A stretch of 64,000 bases of DNA from positions 310,001-374,000 of the forward strand of contig DFZA01000009.1 of assembly GCA_002382665.1 (NCBI GenBank). The letters are read 5' to 3'. A model generated the notes under the pieces. The model saw only the letters and a list, made by a program, of their open reading frames with translations, had not been told where the DNA came from and did no database searches. How positions within the stretch are numbered: position 1 is the stretch's first letter; the number at the start of each line of letters is the position of its first letter. The translations under genes and the position numbers were made by a program. Of this stretch, positions 35,796 through 44,625 are shown in pieces. This DNA comes from Peptococcaceae bacterium UBA4068. Its GTDB lineage: Bacteria > Bacillota > Dehalobacteriia > UBA4068.

Positions 35796-36743
35796 TTAAT
35801 TACTTATGATACTCTGGTAAGCATTGATAGCAAATGAATCTGTCATACCGGCAATATAATCTACCGTGTTATCATACTCATCGGAAGGTACTACCGGTAA
35901 TGTTGCATAGTAATCATAAAGGGCATTTATAATCTGCCAAATCTTCTTTTCTTCTTTTTGCGCCTCAGGCCGAAAATAAACAGCATCAAAAAGAAACTCT
36001 CTGAGTTGATCCATGGCAAAAGCCACTGGTTCGGTCATGGTTATCTTTTGTTTACCCGAACTGGCCATTATTACATCGGTAACCATGCTGTTAATCCGTG
36101 AACTGTGATTATCCCCCAACAGTACTGTCGGTACAGTCGGCAGTTGGGTTCTGGCAATAATTCCGGCGCGCAGCGCATCATCAATATCATGATTGATATA
36201 AGCAATGCGATCGGAGAGGCGCACTACTTCACCCTCAAGAGTTGAAGGCTCATCGCTGCCGCTATGATTTAAAATACCGTCGCGTACTTCGAAACTAAGA
36301 TTAAGGCCTTTGCCATTGCGTTCTAAAACATCTACAACCCGCAGGCTTTGTTGATTATGAGTAAACCTAGGAACTAAAGCTGCCAGCGCTCTTTCACCGG
36401 CGTGACCAAAAGGTGTATGCCCCAAATCATGACCCAGCGCGATTGCTTCAGTTAAATCTTCATTAAGGCTTAAAGCGCGGGCAATAGTACGAGAGATCTG
36501 CGATACCTCAAGCGTATGAGTCAAACGAGTACGGATATGGTCGCGAGCCGGATTGATAAAAACCTGTGTTTTGTGTTTGAGCCGGCGAAAAGCATTTGAA
36601 TGAATAATACGGTCACGGTCTCGCTGAAAAACAGTGCGGATTGGGCATTCGTCTTCGGGAATAACTCTCCCCTTGCTTTGAACACTTTTAGTCGCATAGG
36701 GGGAGAGGATTTGCTGCTCTATACGCTGCCAGTCTTCACGCAA
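35796..36743 (-). CDS. dgt: HD-domain dNTP triphosphohydrolase (dGTPase-like)
   Basis: Hydrolyses deoxynucleoside triphosphates to the nucleoside and triphosphate, helping set dNTP pools. The 315-residue protein has RVIPEDECPIRTVFQRDRDR near the N-terminus, then the HD motif: HTLEVSQ, and GHDLGHTPFGHAGE (histidine-aspartate pair about residue 105). Length fits the short deoxyguanosinetriphosphatase-like subgroup common in Bacillota. The ATG at 36743 has no strong site. In many Bacillota this gene sits next to dnaG-rpoD; here it stands beside dpaA and a small HTH gene. Confidence 0.9.
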   Translation of the reverse strand: MREDWQRIEQQILSPYATKSVQSKGRVIPEDECPIRTVFQRDRDRIIHSNAFRRLKHKTQVFINPARDHIRTRLTHTLEVSQISRTIARALSLNEDLTEAIALGHDLGHTPFGHAGERALAALVPRFTHNQQSLRVVDVLERNGKGLNLSFEVRDGILNHSGSDEPSTLEGEVVRLSDRIAYINHDIDDALRAGIIARTQLPTVPTVLLGDNHSSRINSMVTDVIMASSGKQKITMTEPVAFAMDQLREFLFDAVYFRPEAQKEEKKIWQIINALYDYYATLPVVPSDEYDNTVDYIAGMTDSFAINAYQSIISN

Positions 36744-36769
36744 GTTGCTTCACCTCATTTAGTTTTTTA

Positions 36770-37138
36770 TCAGCTTTCTTCACTGATAACAACATTCTGG
36801 CCTTGCAGTTTGCTATCAGCAATAAACTGATTTAGCGCCTGTTTAGGAATTATATAATGGCGACCGCATTTAACTGCGGGCAACTTACCGCTGCGTACCA
36901 AGTTAATTAAAAAAGCATAACTTAACGGCAATATTTCCATAATTTCTTTTATGGTATAGCCATCGGTCGGTTGGCGGTGTTGCTCAGCATAATCAGCGGC
37001 ATCGTTGACATCAACCAAATATTTGCGCCCGACCCGGTAGGCATGAAGACGACCATTTTCTATTTCGCGCCTAACCGCGCCGTATGAATTACCGGCCAAG
37101 ATTGCGACCTGTTTTAGGGTTAAATATTGTTCTTTCAT
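36770..37138 (-). CDS. Tandem excisionase-type helix-turn-helix protein
   Basis: About 122 residues with two copies of a MerR/excisionase-like HTH. The first is LTLKQVAILAGNSYGAVRREIENGRLHAYRVGRKYLVD split over residues 5-42; the second is YTIKEIMEILPLSYAFLINLVRSGKLPAVKCGRHYIIP over about residues 60-98, each HTH plus a short wing. I chose the ATG at 37138 because the protein then starts directly at the first domain; the longer frame from 37183 has a cysteine-containing leader and no site. A DNA-binding role is likely; the target is unknown. It is upstream of dgt on the same strand. Confidence 0.7.
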   Translation of the reverse strand: MKEQYLTLKQVAILAGNSYGAVRREIENGRLHAYRVGRKYLVDVNDAADYAEQHRQPTDGYTIKEIMEILPLSYAFLINLVRSGKLPAVKCGRHYIIPKQALNQFIADSKLQGQNVVISEES

Positions 37139-37275
37139 ATTCTCGCATCCCGCTATAATGACGTTATGCATTAGCATATGCAAACAGGAAACGAAATAGA
37201 CGCATATTAACAGATATTAGTATTAATAAACTAAACCCAGCAATCTCAGTATAAAACAAAGAACATCTTTCTTAA

Positions 37276-38817
37276 TTATTGGAGCAAGCGTGCTAACATA
37301 GCGGCAAATTCGCCTCTTGTGACATTACTATTGGGGCGATAACTTCTATCAGGGTAGCCTTGACAAATACCTTGGGAAGCTAAAATATCTATAACATTTG
37401 TCGCCCAATAATTATCACTAATATCAGTAAAATTATATTTATTAATTCCCTTTGATAATTGGAAATAATTAACTAATATCTGCGCCAGTTCGGCACGGGT
37501 TACCGGGTTGTCCGGGCGAAAACTACCGTCAGGATAGCCCTTAACCCAACCTGCAGCCTGGGCGACGCCAATCGCGTCGTACGCCCAATGATTAGTACTG
37601 ACATCAGTAAAAGTGGAACTAAAGCTACTGTCAACACCTTTAATTCGTGATAACATGGCAACCAATTGAGCACGGGTTAACTTATTATCAACGCCAAATA
37701 GTCCGTCTCCGACGCCATTAATTGTTAGGTTAGGCAAATTATAAAGATACATTATCGACGATTCTGCCCAATGACCTTCAATATCGTTAAATGGTACGGC
37801 GTCGCTGCCAAAACTTAAACTGGCCGTAAAATCTATCGCTAAATCACTACCATATGAAGAATAACTGATCGTATCGGGTGATTCCTGACCTTGCCGATAG
37901 AAAATATAACGGCGTTCACTGGAAACATTGGCAAAATAATCCCAATCAATATAACGGTTAGTCTGGTCACCAACTGTAAACGAATAGGTAAAAGTCGGGT
38001 CGCAAACAATCCAGCCAATATCCTTTATATAAAACTCGACCCAGGTATGTCGCAAAGTATTGAGCATTACTCTGCCCTGGTCATCAATATAATCATTATT
38101 CAGATGCTCAGAGGGTATATAAAGATATCCGCTAAGCAGACGCGCCGGAATTCCTTGCGTACGCAGACAGGCAACTAATAATTCACTGTAATCTTCGCAA
38201 ACACCACGACCGCTAAGCAGAGCATTAAGCGCTCCTTTATTGGCGTTTTCATCATTAGCGTAAGTCATATGGAGATTGACAGCAGAAAAGAGCTTTTTTG
38301 CCATCAGATAAGGATTGGTTTCACTACCAACTGCTTGTTTGGCGAAACTGATTATCTGTTTGTTATCGCTTTCAATACCGGTTTCCGGTTCAAGATATTT
38401 ACTTAGCGTCTCACTTGGCTGCAAAATATTTATAGCTGACGTATCTATATTATAACTAATGCTATAAGTAGATAGAGCATGTTTCTGGATAATGGTGACG
38501 CTTTGTCCGGCGGCTAGTGAATCAATATAATAAACAGCTTCCCTATGACCATTTTTATCAACCTTAATCTTAGATGGCCAGGGAGATAATTGCTCGATTT
38601 GCAGATTAATGTAGTCAGGCGTCGTCTCGTCCATCAGCGGCACAGAAACTGTGATATCAAAAGCAGTAAGTTTTCCGTTGTTGCTGACTTTGATTTCATG
38701 GTTGAGAGTATAGACCCATTCGTTGTTGTAATTTATATGAGCATTATCAGCCGCCGATGCCGGTACCGACATCAGTAAGATTAGTCCCATAATAAATAAA
38801 AATATTTTTTTCGGCAT
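37276..38817 (-). CDS. Secreted transglutaminase-domain protein with S-layer homology repeats
   Basis: A 513-residue exported protein. Signal peptide at residues 1-22 (basic start, hydrophobic core, ASA cleavage). Residues about 150-270 hold a transglutaminase-like cysteine protease fold: catalytic cysteine in GRGVCEDYSELL, histidine in LRHTWVEFY and aspartate in VCDPTF. Three S-layer homology repeats fill residues about 340-513 (FTDVSTNHWAYDAI, GYPDGSFRPDNPVTRAE and similar), the first weaker, anchoring the protein to secondary cell-wall polymer. GGAGGG precedes the ATG at 38817. Possible roles are cell-wall peptide crosslinking or proteolysis; not determined. Confidence 0.88.
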   Translation of the reverse strand: MPKKIFLFIMGLILLMSVPASAADNAHINYNNEWVYTLNHEIKVSNNGKLTAFDITVSVPLMDETTPDYINLQIEQLSPWPSKIKVDKNGHREAVYYIDSLAAGQSVTIIQKHALSTYSISYNIDTSAINILQPSETLSKYLEPETGIESDNKQIISFAKQAVGSETNPYLMAKKLFSAVNLHMTYANDENANKGALNALLSGRGVCEDYSELLVACLRTQGIPARLLSGYLYIPSEHLNNDYIDDQGRVMLNTLRHTWVEFYIKDIGWIVCDPTFTYSFTVGDQTNRYIDWDYFANVSSERRYIFYRQGQESPDTISYSSYGSDLAIDFTASLSFGSDAVPFNDIEGHWAESSIMYLYNLPNLTINGVGDGLFGVDNKLTRAQLVAMLSRIKGVDSSFSSTFTDVSTNHWAYDAIGVAQAAGWVKGYPDGSFRPDNPVTRAELAQILVNYFQLSKGINKYNFTDISDNYWATNVIDILASQGICQGYPDRSYRPNSNVTRGEFAAMLARLLQ

Positions 38818-38901
38818 ACATCCCTCCGGTTTTGTTTTATTCTATTAAGACGGTTACATTCCTGCTGGTGTTCCATTATTGGTAAAAATGTCCAAAATGG
38901 C

Positions 38902-38934
38902 AAAAAAATGACGAAGCCAAGGCTCCGTCATTTT
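38902..38934 (-). terminator. Intrinsic terminator after the carboxyltransferase gene
   Basis: A 14-bp stem (AAAATGAC... arms at 38934-38921 and 38918-38905) followed by U residues on the minus strand, 10 bases after the stop at 38945. Confidence 0.88.
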
Positions 38935-38944
38935 GGTATTGAAT

Positions 38945-40369
38945 TTATACCGGGCAATAGTCGACTTTCTCTTTACTTGCAGTATCACCGCTATTAACAA
39001 GATCGTACTCTACTTTTGTTTTTCCAGCCATTCTATCTTTGAGGAATTTAGTGCCAATCGGCGGAAACATAATATACAAAAGCAGATCTTCAGGTGACTC
39101 TATCCAATTGCCGATCTCTTTCTTTGCTTCTTCAAGCTGCGGCGGAATCAAATCAGCCGGACGGCAGGTGATGTATTCGTTATCGCCCAAAATCTTGGCT
39201 TTAACTTCCGGATCCATCTCTCCGGGCGGCTGGCCGTAATGTCCGGCCACATAGCTTTTAACTTCGTTAATTACCTGACGGTAGCGCTCGCCCGTTAAAA
39301 CATTCATCAACGCCTGAGTACCAACAATCTGGCTGCTGGGGGTTACCAGCGGCGGATAACCTAAGTCTTTTCGTACCCGCGGTACTTCAGCCATAACTTC
39401 ATCAAGTTTATCAATTGCATTGGCAGCTTCCAACTGTGAAATGAAGTTGGATATCATGCCACCAGGGATTTGATAAGTAAGAACATGTGGATCGACACGA
39501 GGATCGGTATGGTCGAAAGATGCATACTTACTGCGAATGGCTTTCATTTGGGAAGCAATCGGCGAAATTTTCGCCAAATCGAGACCGGTGTCATATTTGG
39601 TGCCTTTGAAAGCGGCGACCATCGTTTCGGAAGCCGGCTGAGAAGTAGCCAAGGCCATGCTGGAAACAGAGCAATCTATAATATCGCAACCGGCTTCAAC
39701 AGCTTTCAAATAAGCCATTGAGGCCATACCGGTAGTATAGTGGCAATGCAGCTCGATTGGCAGACCTGTCGCTTCTTTAATGCCTTTAACAAGATCGTAA
39801 GCCCCATAGGGGAAGATGATTCCGGCCATATCTTTGATGCAGATTGAGTCAGCGCCCATATCACGTAACCGAACGCATTTTTTGATATACGCATCAATAT
39901 TGTGAATCGGACTGTTGGTATAAGAAATAGCTGCCTGAGCATGCGCGCCCTCTTTCTTAGTAGCTTGCAGCGCCCGTTCGATATTGCGAATATCGTTAAG
40001 TGCATCAAAAATACGAATGATATCAATACCGTTTCCTACCGAACGTTTAACAAATTCATCAACAACATCATCGGCATAGTGACGATAACCAACCAAGTTT
40101 TGGCCGCGTAAAAGCATCTGCAGCTTGGTGTTGGGTATCGCCTTGCGTATTTTCCGTAAACGTTCCCATGGATCCTCATTGAGATAACGCATGCAAGAGT
40201 CAAAAGTAGCTCCGCCCCATACCTCAAGCGAATGATAGCCGACTTTATCCATCTGGCCTGCTACCGATAAAATATCCTCCGTGGTTAAACGAGTGGCAAA
40301 CAACGACTGGTGGGCATCACGGAATGTTGTATCGCAAATTAAAACCTTATGTCCGGTTGTTTCAACCAT
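38945..40369 (-). CDS. Oxaloacetate decarboxylase alpha / pyruvate carboxyltransferase subunit without biotin domain
   Basis: Carboxyltransferase that moves CO2 between oxaloacetate and biotin on a partner protein, as in oxaloacetate decarboxylase alpha, methylmalonyl-CoA transcarboxylase 5S or pyruvate carboxylase B. The 474-residue protein starts with the metal-site motif CDTTFRDAHQSL, has the catalytic lysine in ICIKDMAG and HCHYTTGMA histidines. The chain stops before the biotinyl domain: no AMKM is present. A separate biotin carrier is therefore needed, none lies in the window. ATG at 40369 behind AAGGAGG. It is monocistronic with its own terminator. Confidence 0.9.
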   Translation of the reverse strand: MVETTGHKVLICDTTFRDAHQSLFATRLTTEDILSVAGQMDKVGYHSLEVWGGATFDSCMRYLNEDPWERLRKIRKAIPNTKLQMLLRGQNLVGYRHYADDVVDEFVKRSVGNGIDIIRIFDALNDIRNIERALQATKKEGAHAQAAISYTNSPIHNIDAYIKKCVRLRDMGADSICIKDMAGIIFPYGAYDLVKGIKEATGLPIELHCHYTTGMASMAYLKAVEAGCDIIDCSVSSMALATSQPASETMVAAFKGTKYDTGLDLAKISPIASQMKAIRSKYASFDHTDPRVDPHVLTYQIPGGMISNFISQLEAANAIDKLDEVMAEVPRVRKDLGYPPLVTPSSQIVGTQALMNVLTGERYRQVINEVKSYVAGHYGQPPGEMDPEVKAKILGDNEYITCRPADLIPPQLEEAKKEIGNWIESPEDLLLYIMFPPIGTKFLKDRMAGKTKVEYDLVNSGDTASKEKVDYCPV

Positions 40370-40419
40370 CAAATTACCTCCTTAAGTCGATATGAAATTT
40401 CACAAGAAAAAGCGCGGCG

Positions 40420-40440
40420 GCGTTAATATGAAATTAACGC
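40420..40440. promoter_or_regulatory. Inverted repeat upstream of the carboxyltransferase gene
   Basis: GCGTTAAT and ATTAACGC (8-bp perfect arms, 5-base spacer), about 50 bases upstream of the start at 40369. It may be an operator; the factor is unknown. Confidence 0.35.
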
Positions 40441-40537
40441 ATACCGGCGTCGTTTAGACTATAACATATATACTGTAAAAAGAAAAATTATAATTATAAT
40501 CAAACAATTTGAAATATTATGAGCGATTTTAGCATGA

Positions 40538-41020
40538 TTATATAAATCCGAATTTTTTATTTAGCGCTTCCATAACAACCGGTGGCACCATGTCATCAAT
40601 GCAGCCTTTTAAAGCCGCGCTGCGTTTGATTAAACTGGAGCTGATATACAGATATTCAGCAGCGCTCATCAAGAAAACGGTTTCGATTGCCGGCTGCATT
40701 TTTTTATTGAGCAACGCCATCTGGAACTCTTTTTCAAAATCTGATACAGCGCGCAGACCACGGACGATAACGCTTGCTTTCTTTTCCATACAAAAATCCA
40801 CAAGCAGACCTTCAAAAGGCTCTACGCTGACATTAGGCAGATGGTTTACGACCTGCCTGACTAAATTGCAGCGTTCCTCAAGAGTAAATAAAGGTTCTTT
40901 ATAGTTATCCTCGGCAACGGCGACTATTACATTACTGAAAATATGAGAGGCGCGTTCCGCGATGTCCAAATGGCCGTAGGTAATCGGATCGAAAGTTCCC
41001 GCGTATACGACAGTTTTCAT
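40538..41020 (-). CDS. coaD: Phosphopantetheine adenylyltransferase
   Basis: Penultimate step of coenzyme A synthesis: transfers AMP from ATP to 4'-phosphopantetheine. The 160-residue protein has the nucleotidyltransferase motif GTFDPITYGHLDI at residues 8-20 and the ISSSLIKR motif near residue 127, with VRGLRAVSDFEKE between. Length is exactly typical. AAGGAG precedes the ATG at 41020. It is probably cotranscribed with the UDG gene upstream. Confidence 0.96.
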   Translation of the reverse strand: MKTVVYAGTFDPITYGHLDIAERASHIFSNVIVAVAEDNYKEPLFTLEERCNLVRQVVNHLPNVSVEPFEGLLVDFCMEKKASVIVRGLRAVSDFEKEFQMALLNKKMQPAIETVFLMSAAEYLYISSSLIKRSAALKGCIDDMVPPVVMEALNKKFGFI

Positions 41021-41074
41021 AATTATTACTCCTTTAAAAACACTATGATACAGTATGTTGTCTGCAATAGTCTG

Positions 41075-41647
41075 TTATAAGAGTTTATTGACAAGATCTC
41101 TCAACAATTCAAGATCTTGCCGGTAAACATCGTTCAACTTTTGATTGTAGATTACAGCAGCCGGATGATAAAGCGGAAACAATGTTATTTTTTCCCGTTC
41201 AACCGATAATATCCGCCCATGATAATCGCCAAGACGGGGGTTTCGGCCAACAAAGTGAGTTAACGGAACCGCTCCCAATGTCACTATTAAACGCGGCTTT
41301 ATTAAAGCCAGCTCCTGTTCCAGCCATTTGCGACATAATGCAATCTCGGTCTGCAAAGGTTTACGGTTGATCAGGCCGCGTTTGCCGACGGCAGTCGGCC
41401 GGCATTTGACAGTATTAGTGATATAAAGCTGATTCCTATTAATTCCCGTTGCTGAAAAAAACTGATCAAGCTGCTGACCGGCCTTACCGACAAAGGGCCT
41501 CCCGAGTTTATCCTCTTCCCCTCCAGGGGCTTCGCCGATTAAGAAAACAGGAGAATAAATATCTCCGGCGCCGCAAACCACTTGCGTACGGTTTTGGCAA
41601 AGACCGCAACCTTTACAGGCCGTCAGTTGTCTGCGCAGCTCATCCAT
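41075..41647 (-). CDS. Uracil-DNA glycosylase, family 4 (iron-sulfur)
   Basis: Removes uracil from DNA and starts base excision repair. The 190-residue protein has the family-4 cluster cysteines: CKGCGLC at residues 10-16 region, then a third in NTVKCRP and a fourth in CRKWLEQE. The active-site motif GEAPGGEEDKLGRPFVG and the second motif HPAAVIYN are present. GGAGAA lies before the ATG at 41647. The iron-sulfur type is widespread in anaerobes and thermophiles. It precedes coaD. Confidence 0.93.
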   Translation of the reverse strand: MDELRRQLTACKGCGLCQNRTQVVCGAGDIYSPVFLIGEAPGGEEDKLGRPFVGKAGQQLDQFFSATGINRNQLYITNTVKCRPTAVGKRGLINRKPLQTEIALCRKWLEQELALIKPRLIVTLGAVPLTHFVGRNPRLGDYHGRILSVEREKITLFPLYHPAAVIYNQKLNDVYRQDLELLRDLVNKLL

Positions 41648-41762
41648 TAAATTTCTCCGATTTTCTCATTTATTGTTAATTAATGTCCCCTGAACAAAAC
41701 AAAAACTAAAGCAAATCGAAGCATGCGTGAGCATCTTTCAAGTTTAGGCGTTTTTGATTTTT

Positions 41763-41800
41763 CCAAGTGCAAAACTTTGCACTTGGTGGGGCGTTTTTTT
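41763..41800 (+). terminator. Hairpin with T-run
   Basis: CCAAGTGCAAA/TTTGCACTTGG (41763-41773 and 41776-41786) is followed by TGGGGCG and seven T. The T-run is displaced, so termination on the + strand is uncertain. It directly precedes the nested inverted-repeat structure at 41826. Confidence 0.4.
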
Positions 41801-41825
41801 AAAAGCGCCGGTTCAGTGAGACATC

Positions 41826-41926
41826 AATGAGTGCTGCACAGATTGAAAACGGTACGTTTTCAATCTTTTACGCGGCTTCTGCCGCGTGAACAAACCGAAA
41901 ATCGGTTTGTTCAGTAGACACTCATT
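41826..41926. repeat. Nested inverted repeats able to form a four-way junction
   Basis: An outer stem AATGAGTG/CACTCATT (41826-41833 and 41919-41926) encloses three perfect hairpins: 10 bp (41841-41850 with 41856-41865), 6 bp (41871-41876 with 41881-41886) and 12 bp (41887-41898 with 41902-41913). Together they form a cloverleaf-like fold on either strand. It does not have tRNA features. Function unknown. Confidence 0.75.
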
Positions 41927-41984
41927 ATATTATAATAGCAAGAGCAAGTCAAAATTTAAAGTGGGATGTTTTATCACCTCACTA

Positions 41985-42127
41985 AGACTGTCAAAAAACG
42001 CACAGCGAGCCGAGAAACAAGCGAGACCAGGCGGCAGGGAGAGCCTGCTAGGGGACGCACTAAAACGTACGTGACCAACGCCGGGGCTTCCGACAACGAC
42101 GTATCGCGAAGTTTATCGACACGCTGA
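41985..42127 (-). repeat. Structured intergenic repeat, copy B (core type 2)
   Basis: Starts AGACTGTCAAAAA and ends GTTTATCGACACGCTGA, as in copies A and C, but the middle (GGCGGCAGGGA, GCTAGGG, GTACGTGACC) matches copy D. Flanks CACT/AGTG extend the outer stem. It lies downstream of the argG stop after a short hairpin. Confidence 0.85.
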
Positions 42128-42150
42128 GTGGGGCGTTTTTAACGCCCCAC
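42128..42150. terminator. Hairpin after argG
   Basis: GTGGGGCGTT/AACGCCCCAC, perfect 10-bp arms with a 3-base loop, 18 bases after the argG stop. The T-rich tail (TTTATTAATAG) lies on the + side only; on the minus strand it runs straight into repeat B, which ends in a U-run. Confidence 0.55.
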
Positions 42151-42167
42151 TTTATTAATAGTTGCTA

Positions 42168-43364
42168 CTACTTACCCTGCATTAAAGCTCTTACTTTGAG
42201 CGGTAAACCAAAGAGATTGATGAATCCTTCGGCATCCTTTTGATTATAAACATCGTCTTCATCAAAAGTCGCCATCTCTGCATTGTAAAGCGAATAAGGA
42301 CTTTTGATACCGGCAACGGTGCAACTGCCTTTATAGAGCTTCATCTTAACAGTACCGGTAACAGTCTCCTGAGTTTTAGCGACAAAAGCGTCAAGCGCTT
42401 CTCTTAAGGGCGAGAACCAAACGCCATCATAAACCAAATCGGCGTAACGCAAAGCAACTTCGGCCTTGAAATGAGATGTCACTCTGTCAAGGCAGATGGT
42501 TTCCAGAGACGAATGGGCGTCGTAAAGAATCGTTCCGCCGGGTGTTTCATAAACGCCGCGTGACTTCATACCCACGAGACGGTTTTCTACCATATCAGCA
42601 ATGCCAACGCCATTGGCCGCACCGATCTTATTCAGATAACCAAGTAACTTAGCGGCGGAAAGAGCTTGTCCGTCAACTTTGACCGGAGTTCCCTGTTCAA
42701 ATTCGATTTCAACAAAGGTGGGTTTGTCGGGAGCTTGTTCCGGCGGCGTACAAATCAGGTATAACGAATCCTGAGGCATATTCCAGGGATCTTCAAGATC
42801 GGCGCCTTCATGAGAAAGATGCCAAATATTGCGGTCCATACTGTAAGGCACTTTTTTAGTTACCGGCACGGGAATGTTATGCGCGGCGGCATAATCGATG
42901 GCCTGGTTACGGGAACGGATATCCCATTCACGCCAGGGAGCAATAATCTTCATCTGCGGCGCTAAAGCTTTGATCGCCAGCTCAAAACGAACCTGGTCGT
43001 TACCTTTGCCGGTGCAGCCGTGACATACGGCGTCACAGCCTTCCTGTTTGGCGATTTCCACCAGATAACGGGCTAGCAATGGACGGGCAAAAGAGGTGCC
43101 GAGCAGGTATTTGTCTTCATATATCGCACCGGCCTTTAAGGTCGGAAACACGAAATCGGAAACAAATTCCTCAACCAGATTGCCGATGAAGAATTTCGAG
43201 GCTCCTGATGCCAACGCTTTTTTCTCCAGCGGTGCGGTCTCGTCGCCTTGGCCGACGTCACCGCAGACCGCGATAACTTCACAGCCGTAATTTTCTTTGA
43301 GCCACGGAATGATAATTGAGGTATCAAGACCGCCGCTATACGCTAATGCAACTTTTTTAACCAT
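42168..43364 (-). CDS. argG: Argininosuccinate synthase
   Basis: Condenses citrulline and aspartate with ATP to argininosuccinate. The 398-residue protein begins with the PP-loop AYSGGLDTSIIIPWL and includes HGCTGKGNDQVRFE, both diagnostic of ArgG. AGGAGG precedes the ATG at 43364. It is last of the arginine genes in transcription order, with repeat C between argF and argG. argH was not found in the window after it, so argininosuccinate lyase must be elsewhere. Confidence 0.97.
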   Translation of the reverse strand: MVKKVALAYSGGLDTSIIIPWLKENYGCEVIAVCGDVGQGDETAPLEKKALASGASKFFIGNLVEEFVSDFVFPTLKAGAIYEDKYLLGTSFARPLLARYLVEIAKQEGCDAVCHGCTGKGNDQVRFELAIKALAPQMKIIAPWREWDIRSRNQAIDYAAAHNIPVPVTKKVPYSMDRNIWHLSHEGADLEDPWNMPQDSLYLICTPPEQAPDKPTFVEIEFEQGTPVKVDGQALSAAKLLGYLNKIGAANGVGIADMVENRLVGMKSRGVYETPGGTILYDAHSSLETICLDRVTSHFKAEVALRYADLVYDGVWFSPLREALDAFVAKTQETVTGTVKMKLYKGSCTVAGIKSPYSLYNAEMATFDEDDVYNQKDAEGFINLFGLPLKVRALMQGK

Positions 43365-43430
43365 TACTGTAACCTCCTAATGATTTTGTTTATATATCAA
43401 ACTAAAAAACAACATCGAGAAACAAAATAT

Positions 43431-43580
43431 ATATTGAGACTGTCAAAAAGTGTTCAGCGTGCTGAGAAACGAGTGAGACCAGGCGCGGTCGAAACCGGCG
43501 ACGCAGGCGTATAAAGATACGTCGAGGAGACGGTGCTGACCGCAACGACGTATCGCGAAGTTTATCGACACGCTGATATA
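43431..43580 (-). repeat. Structured intergenic repeat, copy C (core type 1)
   Basis: Same ends as copies A and B and the same core as A. Its right end touches the argF stop codon (TAA at 43583-43581). Compared with A, an inner hairpin reads CGTAT/ATACG instead of CGCAT/ATGCG, a compensatory pair change. It separates argF from argG. Confidence 0.87.
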
Positions 43581-44534
43581 TTATTTATCCTGCATAATCA
43601 AGGCCATTACCGCCATTTGCGCAAACAGGCGGTTCTCCGCCTCATCGAACACTACCGACTGCGCGCCCTCTATTACTTCGTCGGTAATTTCCAAGCCGCG
43701 CTTGGCAGGCAGGCAGTGCAGCACAATTGCATCCTTCTTGGCGACGGACAACAACTTATCATTAAGCTGGTAAGATTGCAGCGCTTTGATCCTCTTTTCC
43801 GCTTCGGCTTCCTGCCCCATACTGGCCCAGACATCGGTATATAACACATCGGCGCCTTGGGCGGCCGCCAGCGGGTCGGCAATTACTTTAACGGAACCGC
43901 CGTTTGCTAATGCATCTTTAGTCGCCAGCTCAAAAATATGCTGATCCGGCTGATAACCTTCCGGAGAAGCAATCACAACCTCCATGCCAAGTTTGGCGCC
44001 GGCAAACATCAGTGAATGCGCCATGTTATTACCGTCGCCGAAATAGACCATTTTCAAGCCTTTGAGTTCGCCTTTGTGTTCACGAATCGTCTGCACATCA
44101 GCTAAAGCCTGACAAGGATGCAACAAATCGGTGAGGCCGTTAATTACCGGGATATCGGCAAACTGTGCCAATTCCAAAACATCGTCATGACTAAAGGTCC
44201 GGATCATAATACCGTTTAGGAAACGCGATAGGGTACGCGCCGTGTCTTTGATCGGTTCACCGCGGCCAATCTGCAAATCGGCTGCGGAAAGGAACAGACC
44301 GACGCCGCCCAGGTAATAAATGCCGGTCTCAAATGAAACACGGGTACGGGTTGAATTTTTTAGGAAAATCATTCCCAGCGTTTTGCCCTGCAAATAATTA
44401 ATCGCCTGACCGGCCTTTTTTTCTCGCTTTATATGATCGGCGACATCAAGCATATAGACGATGTCTTCATGGGAAAAGTCGTGCAGCGTGATAAAATCCT
44501 TGCCGGCAAATTTTTTGTCCAGTTTCATCATCAT
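43581..44534 (-). CDS. argF: Ornithine carbamoyltransferase
   Basis: Makes citrulline from ornithine and carbamoyl phosphate. The 317-residue protein has the carbamoyl-phosphate motif STRTRVSFE (about residue 60), HPCQALAD and the ornithine-site HCLPA near residue 273. The anabolic context (argCJBD upstream) suggests ArgF rather than a catabolic ArcB. The first of three consecutive ATG codons at 44534 is best placed behind AAGGAGA. Confidence 0.96.
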   Translation of the reverse strand: MMMKLDKKFAGKDFITLHDFSHEDIVYMLDVADHIKREKKAGQAINYLQGKTLGMIFLKNSTRTRVSFETGIYYLGGVGLFLSAADLQIGRGEPIKDTARTLSRFLNGIMIRTFSHDDVLELAQFADIPVINGLTDLLHPCQALADVQTIREHKGELKGLKMVYFGDGNNMAHSLMFAGAKLGMEVVIASPEGYQPDQHIFELATKDALANGGSVKVIADPLAAAQGADVLYTDVWASMGQEAEAEKRIKALQSYQLNDKLLSVAKKDAIVLHCLPAKRGLEITDEVIEGAQSVVFDEAENRLFAQMAVMALIMQDK

Positions 44535-44625
44535 AACGATAATCTCCTTTTGGGGTAATTCCTTTTTTTATAACAGTCAGCGGTTCACTATTTAAAACAA
44601 CAACAATATTCAATATTGTGGATGA

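Noticed and set aside
35554..35799. Frames of 62-81 codons across repeat A (both strands), including one ending in a TTYREVYRHA-like segment
   Set aside because: They lie inside the structured repeat, lack ribosome sites and similar frames arise in repeats B and C because the DNA is repeated.
41826..41926. Cloverleaf-like repeat as a tRNA gene
   Set aside because: Arm lengths (10, 6, 12 bp) and loops do not fit tRNA; no T-loop or anticodon-loop consensus.
43533..43844. + strand frame of 103 codons starting in repeat C and running into argF antisense
   Set aside because: It begins in the repeat and continues antisense to a well-supported argF; no ribosome site.
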